Positions 22,303 through 34,022 of a stretch of DNA of 64,000 bases are shown one piece after another. The notes below the pieces were generated by a model. The model ran no database searches. It was given only the letters and a program-made list of their open reading frames with translations, and was not told where the DNA came from. Source of the stretch: Neostapfia colusana. Its lineage: Eukaryota; Streptophyta; Magnoliopsida; Poales; Poaceae. The position numbers were made by a program, and so were the translations under genes. The stretch is taken from contig JASWHV010000011.1 of assembly GCA_030760725.1 (NCBI GenBank), positions 13,727,501 to 13,791,500 on the forward strand. Reading direction: 5' to 3'. Each line of letters opens with the position of its first letter. Position 1 is the stretch's first letter.

Positions 22303-23180
22303 AAACTTGCATACCTGTATGCCATCCTCAAAATCATGTTAATTGTGTTGAAAAATCATCTCTCTCTATTTTTCTCCTAAAAACTATGCTAGTTACTTGA
22401 TCGTGGTGAATTATGGTCATAGCTTGATTGTTGTATGTTTACTGATCATATTCATTAAGAATTTCTGTGTCTTTGTCCCCTATTCCTTATTAGGAACCAT
22501 TGAATACATATATATGAGTGTTTTATACTTCTCTGTAAAAGGGACCACGGACTAGTCCGTGGTCACCCCGGACTAGTCCGCACATTGCAGACTAGTCCAC
22601 ACTTGGTCCGCTAGTCCGAACTAGTCCGGTTCGATCATGGACTAGTCTGATATTTCGACTCCATAAATCTAGGGCCGGCTCAAACCTAATCTTCTTCATC
22701 CTCACAACCCCTCCCACGTTCTCTCTCCTCACTCATGTGCTCCCAAGACGGATTTGCATGGTCTCCATCAAAACCACCCAAATCTCCGTGGGAATCGATC
22801 TCCACTGCAAAGGGATCGAAGACCCCGGACTAGTCCGCATCAAGAACTCCTTCAACGCCTCGAATCGAAGGATTTGGTAAACTTCTCTCCAAACCCAAGA
22901 ACCTTCGATTTTCCTTGTTTTTGCTCAAATAGCTTAGCTCCTCCAGTCAATACATACTCTATTGATGTATTCCATGTACCCTAGATCATATTTGCATTGA
23001 ATAACCTCAAATTTTGACAAGTTAGGGTTTGAGAAGCCTCATAACGGACTAGTCGGTACTCTGGACTAGTTCGACCCTGAACATCGGACTAGTCCGGTAT
23101 GCCCTGATCAAAATCTTAGCTTATATCAATTCAATGCAATCCCTTGCCATCCTTGATTATTCATATCCTTTATATCTCCC
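22303..23180 (+). other. Region between pol and the extra ORF of copia B
   Basis: 22303-22540 is AT-rich and noncoding. From 22541 it turns into an LTR-like module (listed separately). 22758-22880 can be read as a short ORF, but it contains a palindrome copy, so coding is unlikely. Further palindromes are at 22826-22837 and 23085-23096. Confidence 0.7.
22541..22700 (+). promoter_or_regulatory. Internal palindrome cluster, putative internal promoter of copia B
   Basis: Perfect CGGACTAGTCCG copies are at 22548-22559 and 22569-22580, followed by at least four decayed copies to about 22650. A TATA-like CCATAAATC lies near 22660 and a pyrimidine/CA-rich stretch near 22685-22740. This repeats the order seen in the LTR promoter (palindromes, TATA box, leader) about 500 bases ahead of the extra ORF. 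The motifs are seen directly; promoter function is inferred. Confidence 0.5.
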
Positions 23181-26100
23181 TTGTCAGAAACCATGTCGGG
23201 ATCGAATGAGAATCTCTCCAATTTTGAAGCCGAGATGGATCATGATCAAGATGTGATGTCTCATATTCCGGAGTCTCACTCCAAAAGGAGACAAGATTGT
23301 GCTGCCGAGCCCTCGCTCACCACACCTAGGGTTCACCGAAAGGTTATAATCAAGAGACCAGCTTCGAAAGCAAATATGGCTGATTCTAGCTCGGCGGCTC
23401 AACGCCAAACCAAGGGCAAGGGAATGGGGCTTGCTTCCGGCCCGGTTGGTCCCTTTAAGATGACAACTCCAAGGCAGGGAAATAGGGATCCCTCAGAGGA
23501 GAAGTTCAATGGCAAGGGGAGTGATGTGGCATGGAACCTGAGGAAGGTTGATGCCTATAGCACTGGAAAAAGGGCAGCTGACAAGAGATTCCGGAGCAAC
23601 TTTCACTCGGACTGCTACAGTTTGGTGTACCTCCAAATGAAGACTCCAGTGGTTCGCAGTCAATGGATCGACTTGACATATTTTGAAAGGAAGAGTTATG
23701 AAGCCTTTGAGGAGGTAATAGAGACTGCAAAGATACACGGACTCAAGGACTTGCTCTCCTTCAGATACAACTGGAATGATGAGATTATCGCCCAGTCCTA
23801 TGCAACTTGCCACTTTGCCCACGATGGAGAAGACAAAGTGACTTGGATGACACATGGATCCATGTACACAATTTCCTATACTGAGTTTGCCAGACCACCT
23901 TGAGGACACCGGCAGTGATGAGATTGTGATTCACAATCTTGGAGTTGTGGAGAAGGACAAGATGGAATTCCTCTATGATACTCGACTCCCATACAATCCT
24001 CCCTCAACCAATAACATGAAGCCCTTCTTCATTGTTCTCAATAGAGTGCTCCGGAAGACCATTGCTCTAAAGGATGGAGATGTCGGGAGTGTCCAAGGTT
24101 ACTTGAGAACCTTGATGAAAGTAATCAGCAGGAGGAGAAGATTTGATATCTTCGATTACATTTGGAATGACATGGTGAACATATCCTGCACACCAAACCG
24201 TTCCTGTGGCTATACACCATACTTGATGTTCATGAATGAAAAAGTCACAGGAATTGAGTTTGTGAAGGATGTGGAGCACACTGTTCTAAGGCCTCAGAAG
24301 CCTCCTCAAGCCTCTCTCCCAGCTGCTCCCTCACCTGGCTCACCTGAAGAACATCCAGAGGGAGCTCAAGAAGATACAAGGCCTTCATCCAAGACTAGGG
24401 CCTCTCCACACAAAGGGTCCCCTAGTGGAATTATGAAGTATTTGGCTGCTATTTTTAGTTCTTGCCGCAAAACTGAGGTGAAGCTTCATAAGATGAACAA
24501 GACAAGAAAATAATAAATGAGATACATGAAGGCCAATGTCAAAGCAATATGCCAGAAACTGGAGATTGTGCCCAATGGATCTCCAGTCATCTCAGAGGAC
24601 TCTGCATCTGACTTCACAGAGCTTCCTCCTCTCTATCCATCAGGGCATGCCTACTTTGGCTCCCGAGGCATGACGAGTGGTTCCTCTACTCCTCCTCCTC
24701 TGTCACACCCGGTTTCTCCGAAGAACAACCAAGTGAATTTCACATGTATGCCAGGATCATTTTCTCATACATGTGATGACAAATAGTGAAGCATCATTTA
24801 TTACAAGCCAGGTGTCGAATATAAATAAGTCTTACATAGCATGCGTCTCGATGGACGATAATAAGTTCATGATATGTAAACAAAACAGCAGCGGAATATT
24901 ATTCTTGTGGGCTCCGTCACAGGCGTTGCCCGGGGGACTCCATGAACCTAGAATCCTTCTTCGGGTCCGAAGTCTTAGTCATTGAACATCACATCATCCC
25001 CTTGACCTGAGCAGCAATTTAAACCAACAAATAAGCAAGTTTGAGTACCGTTGGTACTCAGCAAGTGTGGGAAAGTTATGTCATGCATGGCTAGAGCAAG
25101 GAGAGATTCACTCATGGTTAAAGCACTACGCAATTAATACCTATTACCTTAGCTTATTAAGCACCTACATTACTACACAGGTGAAATGGTCCGAATATCC
25201 CAACCCATCATCAAATATCCATAATCATCATATCCAATGTCAAGCTCCCCGCTTAACATTCTCAACTTCCAAATCCATCATCCTCTAATCATGAATAAGT
25301 CCAAGCCGCTCTTGACCGTGAGCACGGCTGTCATGGCAGTTTTGACTCTGCAGAGTTTGCACCACCGTACCCACATGTAGTGATTTCATCCCCCGTTGCC
25401 GGGTGGACTAAAAGAACCTCCATTATGCCAGTGGCCGCGAACCACATTCACACTTCCTAGGTGTGTAGCTAGGAGATCACTACGAAGCCTTTACAAAGGG
25501 ATTCCCTACGAGCGTGGGCCCACTGAGGTTTCACCCCTAACAGCATACAAGAGGCTCCAACCCCGCTGCAGTGGCCCCCTCTTGAGCCTTGCGGTTCATA
25601 TGGTAGTCCAGCTGACACCTACTCCCCGCACCATCCAACACACCCATACTACGCCGGGGATACACCTAATTAATTGGCCAAGCTTCCCCATCTCAGCATG
25701 TGGTTAGCACGGTAAAGCCAGGTTACATGCTCCATGAACCGGTCCTTAGGATCTAGGCAAGTACTAAACACAAACCCGAGTCTCGTGCACCCAGCACCAA
25801 CCAAATCATCCAACTTGCCTCGATCCCTACCTCTACATAACTCATAATGTCTCATTCAAGAGTAAGGTAAACAAGTTGATGATCTCATATCCCACTTATC
25901 CCATTCTAAGCATGACTAAGCATAAGTAGGATGAATGAATGACATAATAAAAACAAATCCCAACCCAAGCTACAAGGAAACAAGATGATGCAATTCTAGG
26001 GAAACTTCCTAGCATGGGTTTCATATTTCAATTGACAATGCAAATAATTCTATCTACACATCCTAGTATAGGATCAAAGTGGTCAAGGACACTTGCCTTC

Positions 26101-28173
26101 TTCCTGCTGCTCTGGAAATGGAAAGTCTTGGTCTTGGAGAGGGAGAACTTGCTCTGGGGCAGGTTCTACTCATGCCAATACACATAGCAAAAGAAAACAA
26201 CAATACATAAGACATAGTTCACACTTTCACTTCATACAACCCACACATACATACATATGATAGTCATTCACATTTCTATGTGTTGTGGTTACTCTAGATG
26301 TGTTGATTTTTAGCCTACAGGCACTTTTAAACATATGTATATGATTTCTAACTTTTGTATTCAGATTTCTGTTTGCACACTATATATGAATTTCGAATTT
26401 GAACAAATTCTTTATATTCAATTAATACACTTCTTAGCTACCAAGTTTGCATGAAAGGTAATTTCCTACTCCAAATAGGTTTTCAGATCTTCTACCAAAT
26501 CCTAAAATGAAGTTTTTGGAGTTAGAGACTTCATTTATCATTTTCTAATTATGCATACCCATTTTCCTATATTTTTCAGATTTATTTTCTATGCCTAAAG
26601 GTGAGTTTTAATATTAAATAGTAGGGCATATCATCTAAACAGAATAGGTTCTGATCTAAAATATTAAATAATATATTTTTTACCTTCTCCTCTGATGTGA
26701 ACTAATTTAAATTTATTTTACCAATTTTCAGAATTATTTCCTAACCTAAAAATGTGTCCCTATAACTAATAAATGTGAACAATCAATTAGACAGATTCAT
26801 TCCAACTTAAAAATCTATTTTTAACTCATTCTAAAGTTTTCCAAGTGCTAGGAAAGTTTAAATTTGAATTTACAATGTGTTTGCCTCACCTTTTAAATTT
26901 AAATCCTAATCACATATTCAAATTTCTGAATTTAATATCATATAGGGTCAAAAAGGTAAATCCACCCTACTACAGGGTCTAATTTATTATTTCATAAATT
27001 TCCAGGGGTCTAACTACACATAACAGAGGGGTTTTCCTAATTTTTATTAAGTCCAGGGGCTAAAACTGATTTTTAAATGAATTTACATGAATTTCTGAAG
27101 TTCCAGGGGCTAGATCAGAAGTTTCCGGGGCTAGCTCGTGTTTTCCAAGATCCCCAGGGGTAGCGCGCAAGAATCCCGGCTTTTATAACGCGGGGATGAT
27201 GTGGACCATCTGATTTAAAATAGACGGCTGAGATTATAACGCGAAGCGGTACGGGTTAGATCTAATAGGAACCGCAAGATTTAAAATGGACTAGACTCAG
27301 GAGGCCACGTCGCCCTGGCCATGCGCGGGCGGTGCTGCCCGGCGGCGCGCGGAGGCGGGAGGCGGCGATCTCGCCGGAGATCTTCGGATTTTCGTCTATA
27401 CCTCCTAAAACTTGGATTTCATGGCATAGAACGGTAGAGGGGAGGTCGGGGGTCTCAACTCGGGGTTTTTCTTGAGCTCGAAGGCCCTGGAAGGCGGTTG
27501 GCGGCGAGGTCCAAGATGAAATAGCGGCGGTGCTCGCCGGAGCTGTGTCTAGGGTGCAAAACACCGGGTTTTCTTCACCTGCGTGACTCCCCGGAGGCGG
27601 TGGAACATGATCGGCGCGTTAGATCAGAAAACCCGAGCAAGGATCGAAAGAAAACGGTGATCGAAGCTTCGGTTCTCAACGGATAGAAAAGTGGAGCGCG
27701 CTGGGGAATTCGGCGAGTTTCTTTGCAGGAATTTCACGAGGGGAGGCGGCGGAGGATCGACTTGGTTAAATAGCAGCGTCCGGGGCCGAAGATCGGGCTG
27801 TTGGCGCGGTTTTTCGGAGGTGGTTTTGATTCGGGTGAGAGAAGAGTTCAGGGGTCGGCCGTGCGCGCGGGAGGTAAGGGATGACACGGGGGCCCCGCGT
27901 GTTAGTGAGAGGAAGAGTGGGGCACGGGTTCAGGGCTGGCGCGGGGAGATTAGCCCGACTGGTGGGTTTCGGCCCACTGGCCGGTGGGGTTTTTCTTTTT
28001 CCTTTTCTTTTCTGTTTTGATTTGAATTTCAATTCCAATTTGAATTTGAATTTCTGCACCACATGCAATACGTCCAAATTTTTTTAAATTCCCCTCTTAA
28101 CAGGTTTTGGGGTGTTACATCCTCTGCCTCAGCCTGATGATGAAGACGAAGAAAGGACCGACAACGAGGAGTG
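23181..28173 (+). pseudogene. Extra 3' ORF of copia B (env-like position), split by solo LTR E1
   Basis: ATG at 23181 (a second at 23193 gives MSGSNENLS). The N terminus is Ser/Lys/Arg-rich and disordered-looking. A globular part follows (about 23560-24290) with FRSNFHSDCYSLVYLQMK, WIDLTYFERKSYEAFEEV, TWMTHGSMYTISYTEFA and NRSCGYTPYLMFMNEKVTG. The C terminus is Pro/Ser/Glu-rich. Breaks: a frame change near 23890, paired TAA stops at 24511-24516, and E1 at 24701-28119. After E1 the same frame stays open to a stop at 28171-28173 with an acidic tail. ORFs in this position are called env-like in SIRE elements, but I see no convincing signal peptide or membrane helix. The middle part recalls plant proteins annotated as putative transposon proteins; that is from memory and uncertain. 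Confidence 0.7.
24701..28119 (-). mobile_element. Solo LTR E1 (gypsy-type)
   Basis: 3419 bp from TGTCACACCC to GGTGTTACA, flanked by the exact duplication TCCTC (24696-24700 and 28120-28124), with no internal region. It shares its start, end and several internal blocks with E2 (55053-57558), such as CTCAGCAAGTGTGGGAAA near 25060. The right part (27250-27980) is GC-rich and the centre is AT-rich. Strand is by analogy: the CAGCAAG block lies near the low-coordinate end, as in the minus-strand D LTRs. ORFs inside are not supported. Confidence 0.92.
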
Positions 28174-28632
28174 AGCTGGCGACAACAAGTAGATCCCTCC
28201 TCTACATCTTTTTGGTGCCTTGATGCCAAAGGGGGAGAGATTGAGGGGGAGTATTAGGTCGTAGGCTCTTCTTTTTTATGTCCTAGTTTAAGAAATGAAC
28301 TTTTGTAAGACTTATGCTATCATTATGCTTTTGGGCATGTGATGTGAAATGATAACTATGTTATGCTTATGGTTAATGGTGTATGTTTAAAACTGCTATG
28401 TAGGATTGAGAATCTTGATGATCTTATGATTAGCTCATTATGATATTCACATGAAAATTATTGCTCACACACATAGTTTTTCACCCTACCATAAAGAGTG
28501 CACATATGTCTTATGTCTACATTGCCTATTTTGCCCAAAGCTCATATGTGCACACTTTATGAAAATCTGAATTTTTTTATCATATTTGTGTGATCTCAAT
28601 TGGTTGTCATCAATCACCAAAAAGGGGGAGAT
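28174..28632 (+). other. Copia B 3' noncoding region with polypurine tracts
   Basis: AAAGGGGGAGAG (about 28228) and GAGGGGGAGTATT (about 28240) precede the main polypurine tract at 28619-28632, which abuts the 3' LTR. The sequence between them is AT-rich and noncoding. Confidence 0.85.
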
Positions 28633-29939
28633 TGAAAGTGCATCTAGGCATTCCTTGTTGGTTTTGGTTGATTTATGACAAACAAATGAGACCCTAACAA
28701 AATTGTTGAGATGAGCGCAGGTTCTTAAAAAAATCAGGAAGAAAGCGCAAAAAGAAAGGAGAAGGAGGATCCAAATTGATAAGAGCTCAGGAGCTGAAAA
28801 TATTAGATTACTTAGTATAGAGTGTGTTGGAGAAACACACCCCAAGAGCTCAAGTGAAAGAAATCACACTAACTGCACAAAAATCAGAATGTGCGGAGTA
28901 GTCCAATATCATCTGGACTAGTCCGATTTTCTATCTGACTAGAAAACGGACTAGTCCGATATGGACCAGACTAGTCTGATTTGTCTCTAGACAGACAACG
29001 GACTAGTCCGTTATCTCACAACACTTAGAGTTTTCCACACTCCGCACACCGGACTAGTCCGAAGTCTACCACGGACTAGTCCGGACATCGCAAACCCTAA
29101 CGTAACCATTGGAAACCCTATTATAAAAAGAGGTGTACGGCCATACCACCACATCTTTCCAACCCCCTGCGCCGTCACACCTCCCAAGAGCCCAAAATTC
29201 ACATCTCTCCACACATTCTAACCCAAAAGGATCAAATCTTTGGGGATTAGCAATTGATCAAAGGAGAGACTTGTTCTACATATCTTGAGCTCTTGGGTTT
29301 GATCTCTAGCACACTCTTGTTCATTTATTGTTCATCTTTTGAGTGTGTTTGGTTGTGTTCATTCATTGTAATTCTTGGGGAGCCATCAACTTGTGAGAAG
29401 GCCCCTTGAACGATTTATTTTCCGTTTGTGATTAGTCGAAGAGAATCGGACTCCGTGGCGATTTGACGAGGGTAGGGTTGGTGAAGACCCGGTCCTTAGT
29501 GGACTCCTCAACGGGGACGTAGATTTCATTCGTGCAATCAAACCTTGGGATAAAATCTTGTCTCTTACTCGTGTTCATTTATTGTTCATCATATTCTAGT
29601 GTTTAGTTAATCTTGTGAAATTCACGTTGAAGCATTAAAATCAAAGTTGATCTCTATCATTCATTATTCCACTGTTGTAATACATCTAAGTTATCAATTA
29701 ATTTCTGCTGCATAGGGCACTAGAAGTGAAAATATTGATCAACCTTGTTCTTTCTAGTCCACGCATACCGGACTAGTCCGCACAGTACCAGACTAGTCCG
29801 ATTTTTCTTTGAGTAGAAAACGGACTAGTCCGCACTCTACCAGACTAGTCCAATTTCCCTGTATTTGATAAATTTACTAAGTGTTTCACGGATTAACAAA
29901 GCATCAAAAAGGCTATTCACCCCCTTTAGGCTACATTCA
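28633..29939 (+). repeat. Copia B 3' LTR
   Basis: 1307 bp, TGAAAGTGCA...CTACATTCA. Perfect CGGACTAGTCCG palindromes start at 28947, 28999, 29050, 29072, 29769 and 29821. A TATA box lies at about 29122-29130. It is followed at once by GAAAG (29940-29944). Confidence 0.95.
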
Positions 29940-29944
29940 GAAAG
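29940..29944. repeat. Shared target-site duplication GAAAG between copia B and copia A1
   Basis: The same GAAAG stands at 15309-15313, 29940-29944 and 39912-39916, so it flanks B on both sides and A1 on both sides. The sister D LTR has a single GAAAG at 48743-48747 with matching sequence on both sides and no insertion. Confidence 0.95.
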
Positions 29945-30017
29945 TGTGAGACCTATGTGTGCTGAATACATTGGCTTTTACGATAAAAGTTTTGAATACT
30001 ACCAAAACACCTTTTTA

Positions 30018-30240
30018 ACAAGGTCCGACTCTAGGTCCGAGCTCCTGCAAGGTCCGACGATAGGTCCGACGTAAGGTCCGACTTGCTTTGTCTAGGTCTG
30101 ACTTATTTTGGCTAGGTCTGACTTGTTTTTTCTAGCTCCGGTGCTAGGTCCGACTAGCTTTGGTATGTTCCGTGCTAGGTCCGACTAGCTTTGGTAAGCT
30201 CCGGTTAAAGGTCCGGTTAGCTTTTGTATGGTTCGGAGCT
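30018..30240 (+). repeat. Imperfect tandem repeat in the A1 LTR (GGTCCGAC / CTCCGG units)
   Basis: Units of roughly 20-32 bases built from GGTCCGACT, AGCTTTGGTA and AGCTCCGG. The 3' LTR (about 38278-38530) has about one extra unit, which accounts for most of the length difference between the LTRs (1680 versus 1711 bp). Confidence 0.8.
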
Positions 30241-31018
30241 TGATTGCAATAGTTCTGCTTTTAACTTGCAATGTTTCGAACTTGCTTTACTCTTATTGAA
30301 AGTTTGCTTAGTATTATTTTACTAAGTTTTTGGTGTGTTTTGGTGGTTATGGCTGATATCATTTTGCTATGGTTTACAACATGCTTATGTGAGGTGCTCA
30401 CGTAAGATGTTGTAGTTTCGAAACTAACGAGAGTCAAGTCGAGAATTTTTGCTCGGAAGTATTGGTTGTTTATTCATGTGCAGGTGTTGATTGAGTTCAA
30501 GACATGGCTGGTGACGGGATCCATTGAACTAGTATTAGGGAGAAGATGTGGTTCAACAACCGAGTTCGGGAGGAATTGTGGTTGAGTTGATCGGGAGGTT
30601 GCGCAGTATGTTTGAATCAAGAACAATGCATATGAAGGTATCTTGGACGTCGTTGGAAGATGTTTGCACGTGTGCAAGGAGTGCATGGACGTGGCTGCAT
30701 GGTTCCAAGGCGTGATGAAGAGATGTGGACATAAAAAATTGGTCGGAAAGGTCCAATCGACTAGGTTATGGACTCAGGCTGCGGCTGAGTCGTGTTTGAC
30801 TCAAATATGGAATGTTTTGAGTAGATTATGATAGGATTTCGTGTGGGTCACGAATTTGAGTTGTTTTAGGAATGTTTGGGACGTTCCTAAGGTGTTTGTA
30901 TGTCTTAAGATTGCTTCTATATGCCTATAGAAGAGTCTTGAGCAGTTTTGGAAAGTTAGAGTTTGAATCAAAGTAGGAGTAGGAGTCCTAGTATAATTGG
31001 GTTGGCCTTAGGGCTGGC

Positions 31019-31027
31019 TATATAATC
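31019..31027 (+). promoter_or_regulatory. TATA box of copia A1 5' LTR
   Basis: TATATAATC; the 3' LTR has TATATAAGC at 39309-39317. About 600 bases remain to the LTR end, giving a long R-U5. Confidence 0.6.
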
Positions 31028-31626
31028 AAGGGGGGCCTGACCTTGTGGTACACAACTTTGGGGATGTTCCTATTTTGTTTTGATAAACAAAATTCGTATT
31101 CTAAAGGAACTTTTGTGCCTTGTTCGTCCAACTTGTTTCAGACAAGTTTTTCTCGTCGAGTTTCTGTTCAGCACTATGTTGCTTCGGTGGTTTAATCATA
31201 ACTCGAGTTTTACAGATCCAATTGATGTGATTCTTTTTGGGTTGTCTTCACAACTTGATATCTATTATCTGTGAAACCTCCACGGTCATTAAATTTGTGG
31301 TTTCTGATCTACACGAGTTTTTTTGCAGTATTCCAGAACTGTTTTTCTCGCATATGACATATTGACCTTTGTTCGATCTTCCGATCGTAACTTGAGTTTC
31401 TCTGAACGGATTTTCATGATTCTTGTTGTGACGTCTTCGTGACTTGATTCTATACAATCTATACTAGTTTTATCACAGTTTAACACGTTTAGATTAGTTG
31501 CACACACGGTTTCTTTAACAGATCAGTTCTCTGCTGAGGGGTGTTTTGTTGCTTCGGCTGAAAAGTTTTTATCTACCATTCACCCCCCCTTCTGGTAGCT
31601 TTACACGTGTACTTCGATCCTACAAT

Positions 31627-31639
31627 TGGTATCAGAGCC
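31627..31639 (+). promoter_or_regulatory. Primer binding site of copia A1
   Basis: TGGTATCAGAGCC, complementary to the 3' end of initiator tRNA-Met, two bases after the 5' LTR. Confidence 0.95.
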
Positions 31640-31685
31640 AGGTTGCTCTAATATTTGTCATTTGCACGTGTTTTGACTAATCATC

Positions 31686-33953
31686 ATGGAGAAATACTCT
31701 GCCAAACCTTGTGTGTTTAGTGGTATTGATTTTCAGGTTTGGAAGGCACGCGTGGAAGCTTTCATCCAGGTGCAAGGCTTTGCAATATGGGAAAAGGTGT
31801 ACAAGTCTTACGATGTGCCTTCAAACAATCAAGTCACGGCTACAAACATGAGAGATGTCAACAACAACAACAAGGCTCGGAACATACAAGGACTAACTCA
31901 GAGCGATTTCGACCGTGTTGCACACCTCTGATCGGCGTACGATGTGTGGAGAGCACTTTGTGACTACCACGAAGGATCCAACACGATCAAGGAGGTAAGA
32001 CAGGATATGTTCAAGAAAGAATACATGCGCTTTGAGATGCAACCCGGTGAGTCCATTGATGACCTCTTTGCTCGCTTTAATAAAATTCTCAGCAACTTGC
32101 GTAGCGTCAATGTCAATTTTTTAGATGCTGAAAATGCTAGGAAATTACTAAGTGCATTAGACATGTCAATTTGGGAGATGAAAGTAACATCCATACGTGA
32201 ATCCACTGTCATGAGTACTATTACATTAGATGTGCTTTATTCTAAGCTAAAAACTCATGAAATGGACATTATATCACGCAAGAACCCAAATAAGACTATT
32301 GCATTTGTCTCACAACGTGATATGCCTAGCTCTGGCCAATCATCTAGCAATACACTTGCTTTGCTGTCTTCACTAACCCTAGAACAGATTGAGGAGTTTC
32401 CAGAGGAGGAGCAAGTACTTCTTTCTACTAGGTTCTCAAAAGCATTGCAAAATGTGAGAACTAGAAGGAGAGGAAGCTCCGGACCTCAACGATGCTTTGA
32501 ATGTGGTAAGACATGACACTTTCGTACAGATTGCCCTAACCTTTCAGGTCCTTCTAGCCGTGATGAAAAGCAGAATAAAGTCAAGACCTCTTTTGGCAAC
32601 ACCAACAAGAAAAAGAAGGGTTTTACAGAACGCAAACTGATAAACAGTTTCATCACCGCACTTCAAGAACTTGGCTCAAGTGATGTAGACATTGGAAGTG
32701 ATGAAGATGAAGATGATATGGCAAACTTGTGCTTCATGGCAGGCAAATCAAAATCAAGTATGTAGGATGCAGATCACAACAGTGACAACGAAGAGGTATG
32801 TCCTACTTGCGAAGAAATGTGTGATGCTATTTCTCGTGCCACTATTATTGTTAAGAAAAAGGACAAAAAGCTTAGGGACAATGTTGTTAAAATTGAGTCA
32901 CTAGAATCTGAAATTAATCATTTAAAATCCTTGATTCCTAGTGATGATTCTTGTTTCTCATGTGATTTAATATATGAACAATTGTCCTCTCTAAGAAGTG
33001 CCCACACCTCCACACTTGATAAACTTGAACTTGAAACTGAAAAGAACAAAAAGCTTGCTGCACTTAATGATAAAAACTTGAAAGATGCTTGTTGTTCTAC
33101 AATTGATTTGCATTGTTCCACTTGCGACGATCTTGATAAGAAACTACAAGATGCTATGAAAGAAATTTCTATATTGAATAATGCTTTACGTTCTCATGAA
33201 GTTAAATATTGTTTCAATTGCAAATTAAAAGGAAAAAATTCTTGTGAAAATTGCCTTGATCTATCAAATAAACTTGATAACATGCATAGGACATTAGATC
33301 GGTTTTGTAATGGGAATAAGAACCTAAACTTTCTGCTGAATTCTTCCAAGTCTTGCAATGATAAAACTGGTTTAGGTTTTGATTCACATGCTCATGCTAA
33401 GGAACATCCACCTAAAATTGTAAAATCATTATGAAGTGGTTTGATTCAAACAGTTCCTAAACAAAAAGAAGTGGTTTTTAAATCTGCAGGAGTGTTGTCA
33501 CATTCGGGTTCAAATAAGCATACTAAATGCTCATCTAGACATGAACGCAAAGTTAAATTTCATTGTACCTATTGTGGTAGAGATGGTCATGTCATAGATT
33601 TTTGTTATAGACTAGCTAAACAACATAAAAAGGAAAGAATGCAAGCTAGATCTTATAACTCTCATGCAAAATTTGCTGCACATACTAAACCGAATGTCAG
33701 GAACATGCAACCAGCTGTTATGAGTCTGAAATATTCAAAGTTTACCTCAGGATCTTCAGTTTTTGCCTCCGGAGCTTCAGTTTTTGCCTCCGGACCTTCT
33801 GTTTTTGCCTCCAGAGCTACTGATTTTCATGCTACACATGTAACACCTCAAAGGTCAGTAGTTAAGAACAAAAAATCTCAAACTTTGACTCATAAACCTG
33901 CTGTTTTATCTGAGCTTTCACATGTTGTTCCTGTTGGACATCGTGTGACTTAG
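31686..33953 (+). pseudogene. Copia A1 gag pseudogene
   Basis: ATG at 31686 opens MEKYSAKPCVFSGIDFQVWK, the usual copia gag start. One frame runs through the capsid-like region (FKKEYMRFEMQPGESIDDLF, about 32010), a first zinc knuckle (CFECGKT-stop-HFRTDC, about 32491-32535), a coiled coil with paired CxxC motifs (32817-33300) and a second, intact knuckle (CTYCGRDGHVIDFC, about 33565-33606). Three SVFASG-type repeats (about 33752-33815) precede a Pro/Thr-poor basic tail. In-frame stops: TGA 31929, TGA 32514, TAG 32763, TGA 33432, TAG 33951; no frameshift. Gag would coat and package the element RNA in the cytoplasm. Confidence 0.92.
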
Positions 33954-34022
33954 TACTGGATTCCTAAATACCTTTTAACTAACCCCAGTATTGAGTCATC
34001 GACGTATTATGATTCTATGTAG

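Larger units (their letters stand above)
15314..29939 (+). mobile_element. Copia B (Sirevirus-like) with extra 3' ORF, full length
   Basis: TG...CA LTRs (15314-16642 and 28633-29939) are flanked by the exact 5-bp duplication GAAAG (15309-15313 and 29940-29944). Inside are a primer site, gag, pol, an LTR-like promoter module, an extra ORF and multiple polypurine tracts, all on the plus strand. Solo LTR E1 (24701-28119) is nested in the extra ORF. Without E1 the element is about 11.2 kb. All genes are broken. Confidence 0.95.
29945..31624 (+). repeat. Copia A1 5' LTR
   Basis: 1680 bp. A TATA box (TATATAATC, 31019-31027) lies in the second half. The first third carries tandem GGTCCGAC-type repeats (about 30018-30240). 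It ends at 31624, two bases before the primer site. Confidence 0.95.

Noticed and set aside
22758..23185. A possible 5' exon and intron (GTAAAC donor near 22878, TTGTCAG acceptor near 23185) for the extra ORF of copia B
   Set aside because: The phase at the joint gives a stop, and the putative exon includes a palindrome copy. Not supported without cDNA.
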